From positions 1-36,640 of the forward strand of contig CAMVUB010000021.1 of NCBI GenBank assembly GCA_947170495.1: DNA of 36,640 bases, read 5' to 3'. The DNA comes from an uncultured Prevotellaceae bacterium. Its GTDB lineage: Bacteria; Bacteroidota; Bacteroidia; Bacteroidales; Bacteroidaceae. The notes under the pieces were generated by a model. That model saw only the letters and a list, made by a program, of their open reading frames with translations. It was not told where the DNA came from and ran no database searches. Made by a program: the position numbers and the translations under genes. Shown here in pieces: positions 18,301-25,874 of the stretch (position 1 is its first letter; every line of letters begins with the position of its first letter).

Positions 18301-20644
18301 TGGTCGTGCCCAATGCCTCGGACTTGCCCTGCTGATAGAACACCACGGGTGTATTGGCGGGCAGGGGGTAGGCACCCTCGTTAACGATGGTCACACTGGC
18401 CGTAATCTTCGACTTGATACCAATCTCGCTCACATCGGTTGTGAGGTTGATGGCACGTGCGTCGGGCAACGTCTGATCGGTGACGAGCAACATGCATGTG
18501 CCTGAGGCGTAGCCCGTAGTAGCAACGGTGAAGACGATGGTCTTGGAGTCTCCGCTCACATCGTTCTTCTTAGACTTCACCGGCACCTGTGTTGAGGACT
18601 CTCCAGCGGGGATGGTGACGCTGTGATTGTACTCCAGCTCGTCATCATAGTTACTGCTTAGGGTCACAGTGAGCGGTTTTGACACATCGTTCAGTGTATT
18701 ACGGGTCACGGTGAGTGTGGTCTCGCCGCCCTCCTTCACGGTAGCCACCTGCGAGCTGACACTCAGGGCTGCACCGTCGTTGTCAAGTACAGTTATCTGA
18801 GCCTGCACGCTACCGACGCTCTCACCGCTGGCTGAGCAGCTACATGACTTGACATAGATGGCGGCAGTCATGGTGTAGGTGCGGTCGCCCTCCTGCACGG
18901 CGTTGTCAACAGGTCCGAGGTTGAAGAACACAGTCTCCACGCCCTTGTCCATCGTGATGCTCTTGTTGCTGTAGTAGAGGCCGCCGTCCGAGTCGTCACT
19001 GATTCTCACCGTAATGGCGTTGCTGGTCTTGCCAGTGCGAGTGAGCACAGCGGACACGGCAGTGGGTCCGTCGCCTTCGCTCACCTGGTTGGGTGTGAGT
19101 TCAAGCGTCAGCGCGGGCATATCGTCGTCATGCAGGATGACGATGACCTCGCCAGCGCTAAGATTCTTGGCCGATGCGGTGAACTTGTTTGACTGTTCCA
19201 GATTGGGCAGTTCGTCGTTGCTGCACACCACGGGTACCGTGACGGATTCCTCGTTGGCGGGAATCACTGCCGTGGAATTGAAGATGAAGCGGCTGTTATC
19301 CTCGCTCTGAATCTTCACTGTGATGGGCTCCGGCGAGATGCGTGGCGTGGTGATGGTGAGTGTGAAGGCATCACCCTCGTTGAGATCCACCTTCGAAGCC
19401 TTCACCTTCAATGCCGGGTACTCGTTGTCTTCGATGACAATCTGCTGTGCAACAGGCACGTAATCCGTGTGCTTGACAGTGATGGTGACGATGCTGTCGG
19501 CATCAACCACATCGTTGTCGTTCACGTTGAAGTAGAACACCACGCCCGACTGTCCGGCGGGGATTGTGACGTTCTGCTGGATATCCACACGCGAGTCCTT
19601 CGGATCCTTGATAATCTGGAACGTCTGTGCCAGCGTCCAGCTGCCCGAGCGGCTCAGCTTCGCCATGACACGGTGCTGCGAGCCCTCTGTAAAACGGTAT
19701 TTCGAGATTTCGAAGGTAAGTCTCTTCTCAATGCTGATGTTCGTGGCACTCGTGGCAACGTTGTTGTCGCGCATCGTCGGGTGCTCGCCGGTCTTGTCTG
19801 TGGGCACCACCTCGACCCTCACCTTGCAGAGACCGTCTAAACCGAGGTTCTGGGGTAGCTCTATTTCCTCCTGGCGGTTGACTTCACCGTCCAGTGCCAG
19901 CACTTCACTATAGTAGGCTGTGGCGATGATTTTTGACGTCGTTCCTGCGAGGTTCACCAACGATATCTGCTCCGTCCATCCGTCCTCTGTGGCCTTCTGT
20001 CCCACATTCCTAACATTCCATGCCACCGTAAACTTGTCGCCAGGGCTGACGGCCTCGGGCGTAAAGGTAACATCGGACGGTTCCAGGTCGGGACGTGGAA
20101 TCTGCTCAATGATGATGGCACCGTTCTTCGTGCCTGTGACAACATTCTTTTTCTGTAAGTCGGTCATCGTCACATTCTCCACATAGATGGGCAGTAGTGC
20201 GTTGTTCTCCAGTGCCACATCGGTCGTCAGCTGTAGGGTAAGCAATGTGCCCTTATCATCAACGACCAACTCGTTGCGGTCGCTGAAAATGATGACGCGG
20301 TAGCGATGATAGTTCATGCCTTGACCGCTGGTTCCCTCACCTTTTGGATAGTAGGTCTTCCAAGGGGTGTCTTTCTTGCGGCACTGCACAGTATGATTTG
20401 GTATGCGTAAGCGTGCAGCCTCAGCCACGATGGCTCCCTCTTCGTTGGTGCTCAGCTCGTAGGGTACACTGATGTCGAACTGTACGCCGGTGACATCGCT
20501 CTGGTTCTCCATCACGACATTCAGGCTGAGCGCCTTGCCGGACGGAGCCTTCACCGTGTCAACGCGCAACACATTGGTCTGCGCATGGAGCAGCATGGCC
20601 ATCATGGCCAATGCTGTCAACAGGGATAATCTCAAGTGTTTCAT
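12389..20644 (-). CDS. Giant surface protein: cohesin-like, CARDB, Calx-beta, Cys-rich core, InlB-type repeats, type IX-like C-terminus
   Basis: 2751 residues. Signal peptide to about residue 22 (MMAMLLHAQ). Residues ~23-180 resemble a cohesin fold (VLRVDTVKAPSGKALSLNVV, GVQFDISVP, YRVIIFS, GTLLTLQL). ~183-300 CARDB; ~311-730 four Calx-beta-like modules, each closing near a DND/DDD; ~730-1140 more CARDB and an MG2-like module; ~1148-1230 a carboxypeptidase-regulatory-like strand set. Then a Trp/Cys segment, a Gly-rich linker (~1400-1420), an eight-cysteine hydrophobic region (~1433-1528), a Pro-rich linker and a helical segment (~1575-1735). After further Ig-like domains come two divergent InlB B-type repeats (~2303-2425). 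The last ~45 residues (VYTVDGVLV ... LPKGVYIVNRRK) are a variant type IX sorting domain. It follows the LRR gene by 14 bp. Likely a cell-surface fibre or scaffold; function unproven. Confidence 0.85.
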   Translation of the reverse strand: MKHLRLSLLTALAMMAMLLHAQTNVLRVDTVKAPSGKALSLNVVMENQSDVTGVQFDISVPYELSTNEEGAIVAEAARLRIPNHTVQCRKKDTPWKTYYPKGEGTSGQGMNYHRYRVIIFSDRNELVVDDKGTLLTLQLTTDVALENNALLPIYVENVTMTDLQKKNVVTGTKNGAIIIEQIPRPDLEPSDVTFTPEAVSPGDKFTVAWNVRNVGQKATEDGWTEQISLVNLAGTTSKIIATAYYSEVLALDGEVNRQEEIELPQNLGLDGLCKVRVEVVPTDKTGEHPTMRDNNVATSATNISIEKRLTFEISKYRFTEGSQHRVMAKLSRSGSWTLAQTFQIIKDPKDSRVDIQQNVTIPAGQSGVVFYFNVNDNDVVDADSIVTITVKHTDYVPVAQQIVIEDNEYPALKVKASKVDLNEGDAFTLTITTPRISPEPITVKIQSEDNSRFIFNSTAVIPANEESVTVPVVCSNDELPNLEQSNKFTASAKNLSAGEVIVILHDDDMPALTLELTPNQVSEGDGPTAVSAVLTRTGKTSNAITVRISDDSDGGLYYSNKSITMDKGVETVFFNLGPVDNAVQEGDRTYTMTAAIYVKSCSCSASGESVGSVQAQITVLDNDGAALSVSSQVATVKEGGETTLTVTRNTLNDVSKPLTVTLSSNYDDELEYNHSVTIPAGESSTQVPVKSKKNDVSGDSKTIVFTVATTGYASGTCMLLVTDQTLPDARAINLTTDVSEIGIKSKITASVTIVNEGAYPLPANTPVVFYQQGKSEALGTTNTEKAVPVGESIVVNRIITLPDQVGDYTYYAVVNASRTVTELVYTNNTSNEVKVKATSPFTATVKTDKQVYRQNAEVVISGEIHGENSANAPIDVYMINDGTREVKQADTDADGKFTLVWQLYDKQSGHFAVGACYRNDPTTEEMATFDVFGLKRTENSYITCQATCGEAYGGSLRLVNAGKLPLTGVNVEVMGGPEGLQTQFDIPANIGASEEVTLRYSLTGTVPSQGDSWEMIRIRVVSDEGAALEIPIHFYARLATGNLVPEFHNLNTTVVKTTGRDISFMVTNTGKGNTGKISLSLPDFIKPLTGSTMPGLNQNDTATVVLRIQPTDDMQLNVPVTGMLGINCENGNGTYVNYSIMPVSNSKGTLVVDVTDEFTYYTDEKPHVAGAEIVLRNPVTGALVAQGTSDANGLYTIELPEGYYQLNVTADKHDAYKNNVLVDPEGTTTKVINLSYQAISVSWNVVETEVEDQYEIVTTVKYETNVPTPVVETVQPDKLDLDHLGVGESIIYYAIMTNKGLIQAEDVGYTIPEFAGDYQWEPLVEHENLTLAPQQSYTIPVKVTRVETAASTKGQKFRAASNGNCRTLSTTVYWWECGKDHKWHKYSRPVTYTECDGGYYTVYGGGGGGVGGPGGGGGGSSSYTSTQNSNQIYEGKDCNPCKENMHKIAKSIFDCAISFVDVFQLGCWYGLANGIMNHSSAADITQIVVGAVGCGVGIVKNDSPIGLICNIVNCTVSFVDLYVSDCGAPPPPDIGPGDVPGGDGGGVNPPDPGIFHAPIKHLPKKEKAGGGSEFLNVFAARNFAVQRWLENYLGVFDEILGSRKWQDNMTIDERDEMLQVIEPFLRNREHITADALRLYKPQDVSDGLLDYLVERINNTIDYEKDETLEAENRIHADILSCRLDMMNQLDEFIKEHTGETVMGLFSQDSRDVIDHLEKESNNTCATIKLQIDQTMTMTRQAFRGTLTIGNGNKEAAMEDVKLKLKVTNTQTAQLATEKEFEMHTESLMNFKGELDMESGWHLGADSTGTATILFIPSKYAAPDEPVEYSFGGTLSYKDPNTDLEVTRELYPVTLTVKPSPELDLTYFMQRDLYGDDALTEAIEPVVPGEFAVIINNKGNGDATNVRMLTKQPKIIENEKGLYIDFEFVSSQLNGQDKVMAMGESIPTEFGNIPAHSQAYAQWWLQSSLLGHFVEYDIKATHVTSYGNENLSLLDQVTIHELIHGFTPPAGNVTIGRGFLVNDISDTEDLPDQIYFTNGTQAEVNVSTDAVIEKQSNTEYTLTVHPTNQGWNYGSLLDPTVGRRKLLSIVRLSDNQELPVDNMWQTDRTLVDGGDWLYENRLHFIDNFPAATMLEGVKYKLTFEDRSEKPLEVDSITGMELNGQPVRTTYVDEVTVTFNKAIQPETFTQDDVTLTVQGKKQDLSSVSFTSEDNTVWTLNFTDLNRTLPNGYYVLTVQTTGIIDHEGYNGYNGLKKDWVLFLGGLVQVTTTEYPLYSGIIQREKIGDTTEPANAPRKAPGDGNVTAVKYGDKYRFTATANEGFEFVNWSLNGVAISTNPVYETTITSNQDLVANFKKRQYKVDATAGSGGTVAGTGVYDYGAEVNIVATPKADFILKGWIVNGTAVAADGNTLTVTADKALTIQAEFVQDVFTQALTMVQGWNWVSTYLSEEQPLGNVTTFASRVLSQTDELVIDPEYGLMGNINRIVPTAGYKIEAATNFSIAMRGRIYKKPISVQPGWNWIAYPYYESRGLADVLTGAEEGDYIVSQATGFSQYSGGKWEGTLDVLIPGQGYLYKSVSSKQLTFDITNAPASEPAPVSQLVVDARRYPNTMNITARIYDNDIEMPAQQYTVYAFVGEELRGISQCVGSNHYLTVYGDDPVSITLIVENAETSETFCTENTLTFTDDVVGSYEKPFAIDMGPTTGISQMTLTAPMTVYTVDGVLVSRDATIKHLRSLPKGVYIVNRRKCYIR

Positions 20645-20658
20645 ATATTGATTCTTTT

Positions 20659-23600
20659 TTATTTCTTAACCTTGTACTGCTTGCCATTCACGCGGACCAC
20701 ATAGACACCACTGGGCAGAGACTGCCACGATGCCGTACGTCGGCCGCTCAGGTCATACACTTGTATGTCACGGTTGCCATTGAGGGTTAGTTGATCAATA
20801 GATGTGGCTTCCGCACCATCGATGGTAAAGCCCAAGTGGTGGGCATCAGCATCCGACAGGCACACGTCGGTAACAATGGCTCCTGCAGGCAGCTCGCACA
20901 GCAGGGTGTGGTTGCCGGACTGCAGGGTGTGACCATCAACCGAATAGATGACGATGCGCACTCCGTCATCAATCTGTCTCATCATCACAGTGAAGCGGTT
21001 GCGAAGGTCGCTGCTCACGCTGATGTCGTGCTGAGAGGCATTAACAATCGTCAGCTGCATTGCGGCCACGGCATCAGTGTTGTGCAACATCAGGTCGGTG
21101 CTCTCCATCGAGATGACATTTGTTGTGTTCTCCTGTACCTTATAGATTCTTCGCGCGCGTTTTGCGTCAGCGGGTGTGTAAGCCAAAATGCGTTCCACAT
21201 TGCCAACGACATCACTGACGTTTATCACGTTGTCGCTGTTACAGTCAGCGTCGGCAAAGTTGAACAACTCACCGTTGTACTTCCGCTCATTGAAGGCGAA
21301 ATTCAACACGCTCTGCAGGTCTGTGACATCAACTGTCTGGTCAGCATTCACGTCACCATCTTCCCATGTGAAGCGAAGGATCACGGTCAGCCAGTCCATT
21401 GCATAGGCCACGGGCTGGTTCTTCGGCGCACGCAACATACGGGTGTCGTACGTGTCCATATTCCATAAGCCGTCGGTCTTTGCCAGCTCGTACGTATTGT
21501 TCCAGTAGTTGTAGTCAATGTTGGTACAGTAGGGTCTGTACAGGTTCGATGGGTCGCGGTTAAAATCTTGATAGCTGTGACGGTAGGTGAAGGTGGTGGG
21601 CAGCTTGATAGCAGCGGGCACACCGGCTGTCATGTCCTGTGCCACTTCGGCTGCTGCAGCCACGGGCTGTTTGGTGTACCAGTCGATGAACTGCATCTCC
21701 ATGTTCAGGTCGGTCAGCGTTGTCTTGTCAATCACCTGAGACACGTCGGTCAGCTGGTTGTAGCTCAGGTTCAGCTTCGTCAGTTCGGGCAGAGCCGAGG
21801 CAATAGCGAACGCATCGCCTGTAATCTCGTTGCCGCGCAGGTTCAGGTCGGTCAGCGGCGCACGTTTGTTGTCTGCAATGGCATTGATAATCTCGCCCGC
21901 ATTGCCGCTGATATGGTTGTATGAGAGGTTCAGTGTCTTCAAGTCCTTCAGACGGAAGATGGACTCTGGCAGCTGGCCGGTGAGACCCATGGCCGAGAGA
22001 TCTATGTCAGTGATGCCATAGATAAGCGAGGTTTCAGACCCGCGCTTGGCTGTTGACACGCCCGGCCACTTGCCGTTGGGATTGTGGTTGTTGGTCAGAT
22101 CCCACGATGTCTTCCACTGGGTGTTATCAAGCTTCTCGTAGATGTCCTTCAGCACGGCAAAGTCGGCCTCGGCCAGCTCGTCGCCAGTGAAGAAGCCACG
22201 AATCTCCTTGAACTCCTTCCATACGTACTCCGAGTTGCGGTAGTTCTCTTCTGCACCCTCGGGCACTTCGAGCACACATTTGCTGCGGAAACCGAAGTTG
22301 CTTCTTGACGAAGCTTTCGGGGGGGTGGCTGTGTAGAGGCGCAGCAACTCGAGTGAATCACAGCTATAGAATGTGGACATATCAGTATAGCCCGTATAGT
22401 CCATGTTACGCCCCAAGTGGGCGCTCTTCAGGTGATTGTTATAGGCCAGGAAATACGATCCGTAGTCGGTGCCTGTGAATCCGTCGGGCATGCGGAACGA
22501 GCGCAGCTGGGTGCTGGCAAAGGCGTAGTCGCCAATATGGCTCAGGTTCTCGGGCAGCTCGATGCTCTCCAGGCCGCTCAGGTCGAAGGCATGATACTCT
22601 ATGCGCGTCACCGTCTCGGGCAGGTCGATCTGCTTCAGCGACGAGGCTTTGTAGAAGACCCAATCCTTGATGGTGGTGATAGCGGCGGGAAGCACCACAC
22701 GGCTCAGGTTGGGCGTGTTGCTGAAACAAGAGCCAGCGATGGTAGTAGCAGGATTCGTGAAGACAATACCATCGATACCGCTCCCGTTAAAAGCGCTCTC
22801 GTCCACAGAGGTCACGGTGGAAGGAATCGTGAAGGTGCCACGCATGGACTTGGTGTTATAGAAGGCACTGGAACCGATATGTGTCAACGCATCGGGCAGT
22901 TTCGTCAGCTCGAGCGACGAGCACCCGTTGAAAGCATCGTACTCGATGTCTGTAATCTGGTCGTTCAGCACGACCCCATTCAGCAACGGGCAATTGGTGA
23001 AAGCATAGTGACCCACCACGCGGATGCCGTCGTGCATCTGGACGCCGGTCAGGTTGGGGCAGCTGTACACAAAGTCATAGGGCACGGTGGTCAGTCCTGT
23101 GGGCACGTTGATGCTCTGCAGCTTCTGACACTCCCGGAAGGCGCTGTAGCCCATCGACGTGATGCTGTTGGGCAGTGTCACCTTAGTAAAACCCGTATTG
23201 CCGAAAGCGTGATTGCCTATCGAAGTGAGCGATGTCTGCTCTGTCAGGTTAATGGTGGCCAACTGCGGGCAGTTCTCGAAAGCGTAGCCGGCAATGCTGG
23301 TGGTGCCGGATGCCAGCGTCACCGTCTGCAGCTTGTCGCAGTGGTAGAGAACAGCCTCGGGAACGGCCGTGATGCTGGAGGGGAAGGTGAACTGGGTGAT
23401 GCTGTCGCAGCTCTGGAAGGCGCGGTCATACATTGTCGTGACCGTCTCTGGCAGGGTGATGCTTTCAATATCGTTGCAGTCGCTGAACGCACAGCTGCCA
23501 ATAGTCTCCAGGCCATCGTTGAAGGTAACGCTCTTCACCCGATAGTTGTTACGGAAAGCATGGCCTCCAATGGTCTTCAGCGTAGCGGGGAACACGATGG

Positions 23601-25512
23601 GGGTTGAGCGCTTCTGGTTGTTGTAGAAGGCATACTCATCAATGGTCTCGATGTTTGCAGGGATGTTCACGTCGAGCAGCTCGGTGTCCTCGCTGAAGCA
23701 GCTGTGTCCAATGTAAGTGATACCGTCGGGCAGGGTGGCTTTCTTCAGATTCTTGCAGTAGGAAAAGGTATATTGTTCGAGTCTGGTGACGCCGGCAGGA
23801 ATGTCCACTTCCTCAATGCCAGTATATTGGAAGGCACACTGTCCTATCTCGGTGACTCCTGAGGGCAGTTCAATCGTTTTCAGCTTGTACGTCTGGTTGC
23901 GGTCCTGTCCCATAGCCCACTCGCCAATCTTCGTGGCATCCTTAGGCAGCAAGAGGCTCTTGAGCGTGGGCATATTGTAGAACATGCAGCGCGAGATGAC
24001 GTTGTCCTCCGTTTCCCACGGGCCGTACCAAGTCTCGATGGTTGCCGTACCGTTGCTGCTTATGTTCCACTGATGGTAGGCGTCGCCGCCACTGACAATG
24101 CGTGCGTTCTTCAGGTTGAGCTCCTCGATCAGCGGGAACGAAGCGTGCAGGTAGTCGATATCGGTGCCGTTCAGGGGACCGCTGACGGTGAGCTTCTGGG
24201 TGTATTGAGCCAAGTCTTCTGGGAGCTTGCTCTGTAACTCTCCACCAACGGCAGTGGTCACAGCATATTCCGTAGTGCTGCCGATGGCCATGATGCGGAA
24301 TTTCTGGGTATAGCTGGTTCCGCGATAGGTTTCCACCAGCAGTGGATTAACGTAAAGCACGGCGCTTGAGTTCAAGTAATTCGAAGGACTGTCGCCTTTG
24401 AACGGATAGTTGATGCCAGGCAGAGTCACCTTCTCAAGGGGGCAGTTATAAAAGAGACCCCAGTCCTGTGCGAATTCCTCGAGTCCAGTGCCAAACTCTA
24501 TCTCCCTGAGGCTGCTGCAGTTGTAAAATGCTCCTGTAGCGATGGTCTTCACTGCATCTGGAATCTTGATCTTTTCCAAGCTCGTGCATCCTGGGAAGGT
24601 GTTATAGGGAATTGCCGTAATAGGCGAGCCTTCGGCAAAGGTGAAGGTGTGCAACGAATCGCAGCTGGCGAATATGCCCTCGCCAAGTGAAACGACGCCC
24701 ACGGGCAGATGGCATGATTTCAAAGCATCGCAGTCGTTGAACGCATTGTTGCCGATGGCGAGTCCGTCCACGGCGGGGTCGATGTTGAGTTGCGTCAGTT
24801 TCCTGTTATAGTTGAAGGCATTGTCGCCGATACTCTTCACGCCCTGGCCGATGTTGATGGTTGTGAGGCTGGAACTGCTTGAAAAGAAACCGTTCGGCAC
24901 GTTCTCGGCGAGGAAGGTGATGGTCTCCAACGGACAGGAGCCGAATAGGTCTCCGTCAAACGTCTCGACAGAAGTCGGAATGGTCACCGTCTTCAGGCCG
25001 CTGTTCTGGAAACAGCGATACCTCATGGTTTTTAAGTTCGTACAGTCTTCCAAATTGATGCTCTCCAACAAAGGGCAAGCTTGAAAGGCGTAGCGCCCCA
25101 GTATCTCGAGATTTGCATTCAGAGTGACGCTCTCGAGTTTGCTGCAGTTGTAGAAGGCATCGTCGGAATTGCCTTGGGGACCGCCCACGGCCACGATGTT
25201 TTTTCCGAAGACAATACTCACGAGGTTGCTACGGTTTCCCACGCTACCGCTGATGTACATCACCACGTGGCTGTTGCCGTTGCCGTCAGTGATGTTGTCC
25301 GCAATGATGATGCGTCCAGCCTTCGCCTCATCCGTGGCATAGGTCTTCACGGCCTTGAACGTGGCGGGGCCGTCTGCAGAGTCATAGCTGTAGGTCAGCT
25401 CATTGCCGTTCGCGTCGGCCACGACCACGTCTGTTGCCTGCATCCTAAGCGGCAGCGCGAGGGCTAAAAGAGCCGACAACAGCAGCCTTGTTGTCAAGTT
25501 CGGTTTCTTCAT
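20659..25512 (-). CDS. BspA-type leucine-rich-repeat surface protein with dockerin-like module
   Basis: 1617 residues. Signal peptide to about residue 26. Residues ~50-1100 are some three dozen LRR_5 (BspA/Treponema-type) repeats of the form xxLxxIxLPxxVTxIGxxAFxxC, interrupted near 420-490 by a non-repeat segment (GPLNGTDIDYLHASFPLIEE). ~1104-1275 is a plant-type LRR block (LPESIFRLKDLKTLNLSYNH). ~1385-1447 has two EF-hand-like loops typical of a type I dockerin (GDVNADQTVDVTDLQSVLNF; DADCNSDNVINVSDVVGNVE). ~1461-1561 is a beta domain with cohesin-like features, and the last ~35 residues (VYDLSGRRT ... LPSGVYVVRVNGK) a type IX sorting domain. BspA-like proteins bind host proteins or other bacteria; ligand unknown. 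First gene of a two-gene operon with the giant protein. Confidence 0.9.
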   Translation of the reverse strand: MKKPNLTTRLLLSALLALALPLRMQATDVVVADANGNELTYSYDSADGPATFKAVKTYATDEAKAGRIIIADNITDGNGNSHVVMYISGSVGNRSNLVSIVFGKNIVAVGGPQGNSDDAFYNCSKLESVTLNANLEILGRYAFQACPLLESINLEDCTNLKTMRYRCFQNSGLKTVTIPTSVETFDGDLFGSCPLETITFLAENVPNGFFSSSSSLTTINIGQGVKSIGDNAFNYNRKLTQLNIDPAVDGLAIGNNAFNDCDALKSCHLPVGVVSLGEGIFASCDSLHTFTFAEGSPITAIPYNTFPGCTSLEKIKIPDAVKTIATGAFYNCSSLREIEFGTGLEEFAQDWGLFYNCPLEKVTLPGINYPFKGDSPSNYLNSSAVLYVNPLLVETYRGTSYTQKFRIMAIGSTTEYAVTTAVGGELQSKLPEDLAQYTQKLTVSGPLNGTDIDYLHASFPLIEELNLKNARIVSGGDAYHQWNISSNGTATIETWYGPWETEDNVISRCMFYNMPTLKSLLLPKDATKIGEWAMGQDRNQTYKLKTIELPSGVTEIGQCAFQYTGIEEVDIPAGVTRLEQYTFSYCKNLKKATLPDGITYIGHSCFSEDTELLDVNIPANIETIDEYAFYNNQKRSTPIVFPATLKTIGGHAFRNNYRVKSVTFNDGLETIGSCAFSDCNDIESITLPETVTTMYDRAFQSCDSITQFTFPSSITAVPEAVLYHCDKLQTVTLASGTTSIAGYAFENCPQLATINLTEQTSLTSIGNHAFGNTGFTKVTLPNSITSMGYSAFRECQKLQSINVPTGLTTVPYDFVYSCPNLTGVQMHDGIRVVGHYAFTNCPLLNGVVLNDQITDIEYDAFNGCSSLELTKLPDALTHIGSSAFYNTKSMRGTFTIPSTVTSVDESAFNGSGIDGIVFTNPATTIAGSCFSNTPNLSRVVLPAAITTIKDWVFYKASSLKQIDLPETVTRIEYHAFDLSGLESIELPENLSHIGDYAFASTQLRSFRMPDGFTGTDYGSYFLAYNNHLKSAHLGRNMDYTGYTDMSTFYSCDSLELLRLYTATPPKASSRSNFGFRSKCVLEVPEGAEENYRNSEYVWKEFKEIRGFFTGDELAEADFAVLKDIYEKLDNTQWKTSWDLTNNHNPNGKWPGVSTAKRGSETSLIYGITDIDLSAMGLTGQLPESIFRLKDLKTLNLSYNHISGNAGEIINAIADNKRAPLTDLNLRGNEITGDAFAIASALPELTKLNLSYNQLTDVSQVIDKTTLTDLNMEMQFIDWYTKQPVAAAAEVAQDMTAGVPAAIKLPTTFTYRHSYQDFNRDPSNLYRPYCTNIDYNYWNNTYELAKTDGLWNMDTYDTRMLRAPKNQPVAYAMDWLTVILRFTWEDGDVNADQTVDVTDLQSVLNFAFNERKYNGELFNFADADCNSDNVINVSDVVGNVERILAYTPADAKRARRIYKVQENTTNVISMESTDLMLHNTDAVAAMQLTIVNASQHDISVSSDLRNRFTVMMRQIDDGVRIVIYSVDGHTLQSGNHTLLCELPAGAIVTDVCLSDADAHHLGFTIDGAEATSIDQLTLNGNRDIQVYDLSGRRTASWQSLPSGVYVVRVNGKQYKVKK

Positions 25513-25550
25513 AGTTCTATTATACGTTAGGTTGATTAATTATCTGCCCG

Positions 25551-25558
25551 CAAAGATA
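25551..25558 (-). promoter_or_regulatory. Putative -7 box of the LRR/giant-protein operon
   Basis: TATCTTTG on the minus strand, 38 bp before the ATG at 25512. The nearest TTTG upstream (25588-25585) is 26 bp away, longer than the usual 19-20, which suits a weak promoter that needs an activator. Confidence 0.6.
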
Positions 25559-25582
25559 GACCCATTAATATTATAAGGAGTC

Positions 25583-25616
25583 CCCAAATTGCAAAACTTT
25601 GTCCCAAATTGCAAAA
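25583..25616 (-). promoter_or_regulatory. Direct repeat upstream of the operon promoter, candidate regulator site
   Basis: CCCAAATTGCAAAA occurs at 25583-25596 and 25603-25616, a period of 20 bp, or two turns of the helix. On the minus strand this is TTTTGCAATTTGGG twice, immediately upstream of the expected -33 region. Placement suits an activator or sigma-factor contact site. Confidence 0.45.
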
Positions 25617-25827
25617 TTAACACTCCCTAACACTCAAAACACAGAGTAATGACTGGCTATTATCTGTTGACTGCACACCCTAGAGTGCGGGGAAATGAAG
25701 CCCCTCCCCTTCCATTTCTGTCCATTTCATCGCAACATCACTGCGTGTCCTCTTGGGGAACATCTCTACGCAAAAACTTTTGCTGGTTATTGAAAACGCT
25801 ATGGAGGTGGGCGGAGTATATATGAAA

Positions 25828-25851
25828 GAAGGCCACCTCTCGGTGGCCTTC
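25828..25851 (-). terminator. Hairpin downstream of nhaA
   Basis: Perfect 10-bp stem GAAGGCCACC / GGTGGCCTTC with loop TCTC, 23 bp after the nhaA stop. On the minus strand it is followed by TTTCATATATA; on the plus strand by an A/T-rich run. Confidence 0.75.
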
Positions 25852-25874
25852 ATTTATTTATTCAACAAATTATA

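Larger units (their letters stand above)
25513..25874. other. 362-bp intergenic region upstream of the LRR/giant operon
   Basis: Contains, from left to right, the promoter box of the operon (25551-25558), a direct repeat (25583-25616), about 200 bp in which I see nothing further, and the hairpin behind nhaA (25828-25851). A frame at 25753-26013 on the plus strand is mostly antisense to nhaA and not credible. Confidence 0.7.

Noticed and set aside
22417..23607. 396-codon plus-strand frame
   Set aside because: Antisense to regular LRR repeats; its apparent internal repeats simply mirror the LRR periodicity.
20659..25512. Repeated DNA of the LRR gene as a repeat array or mobile element
   Set aside because: The periodicity is of protein repeats (LRR_5) with diverged codons, in one intact frame.
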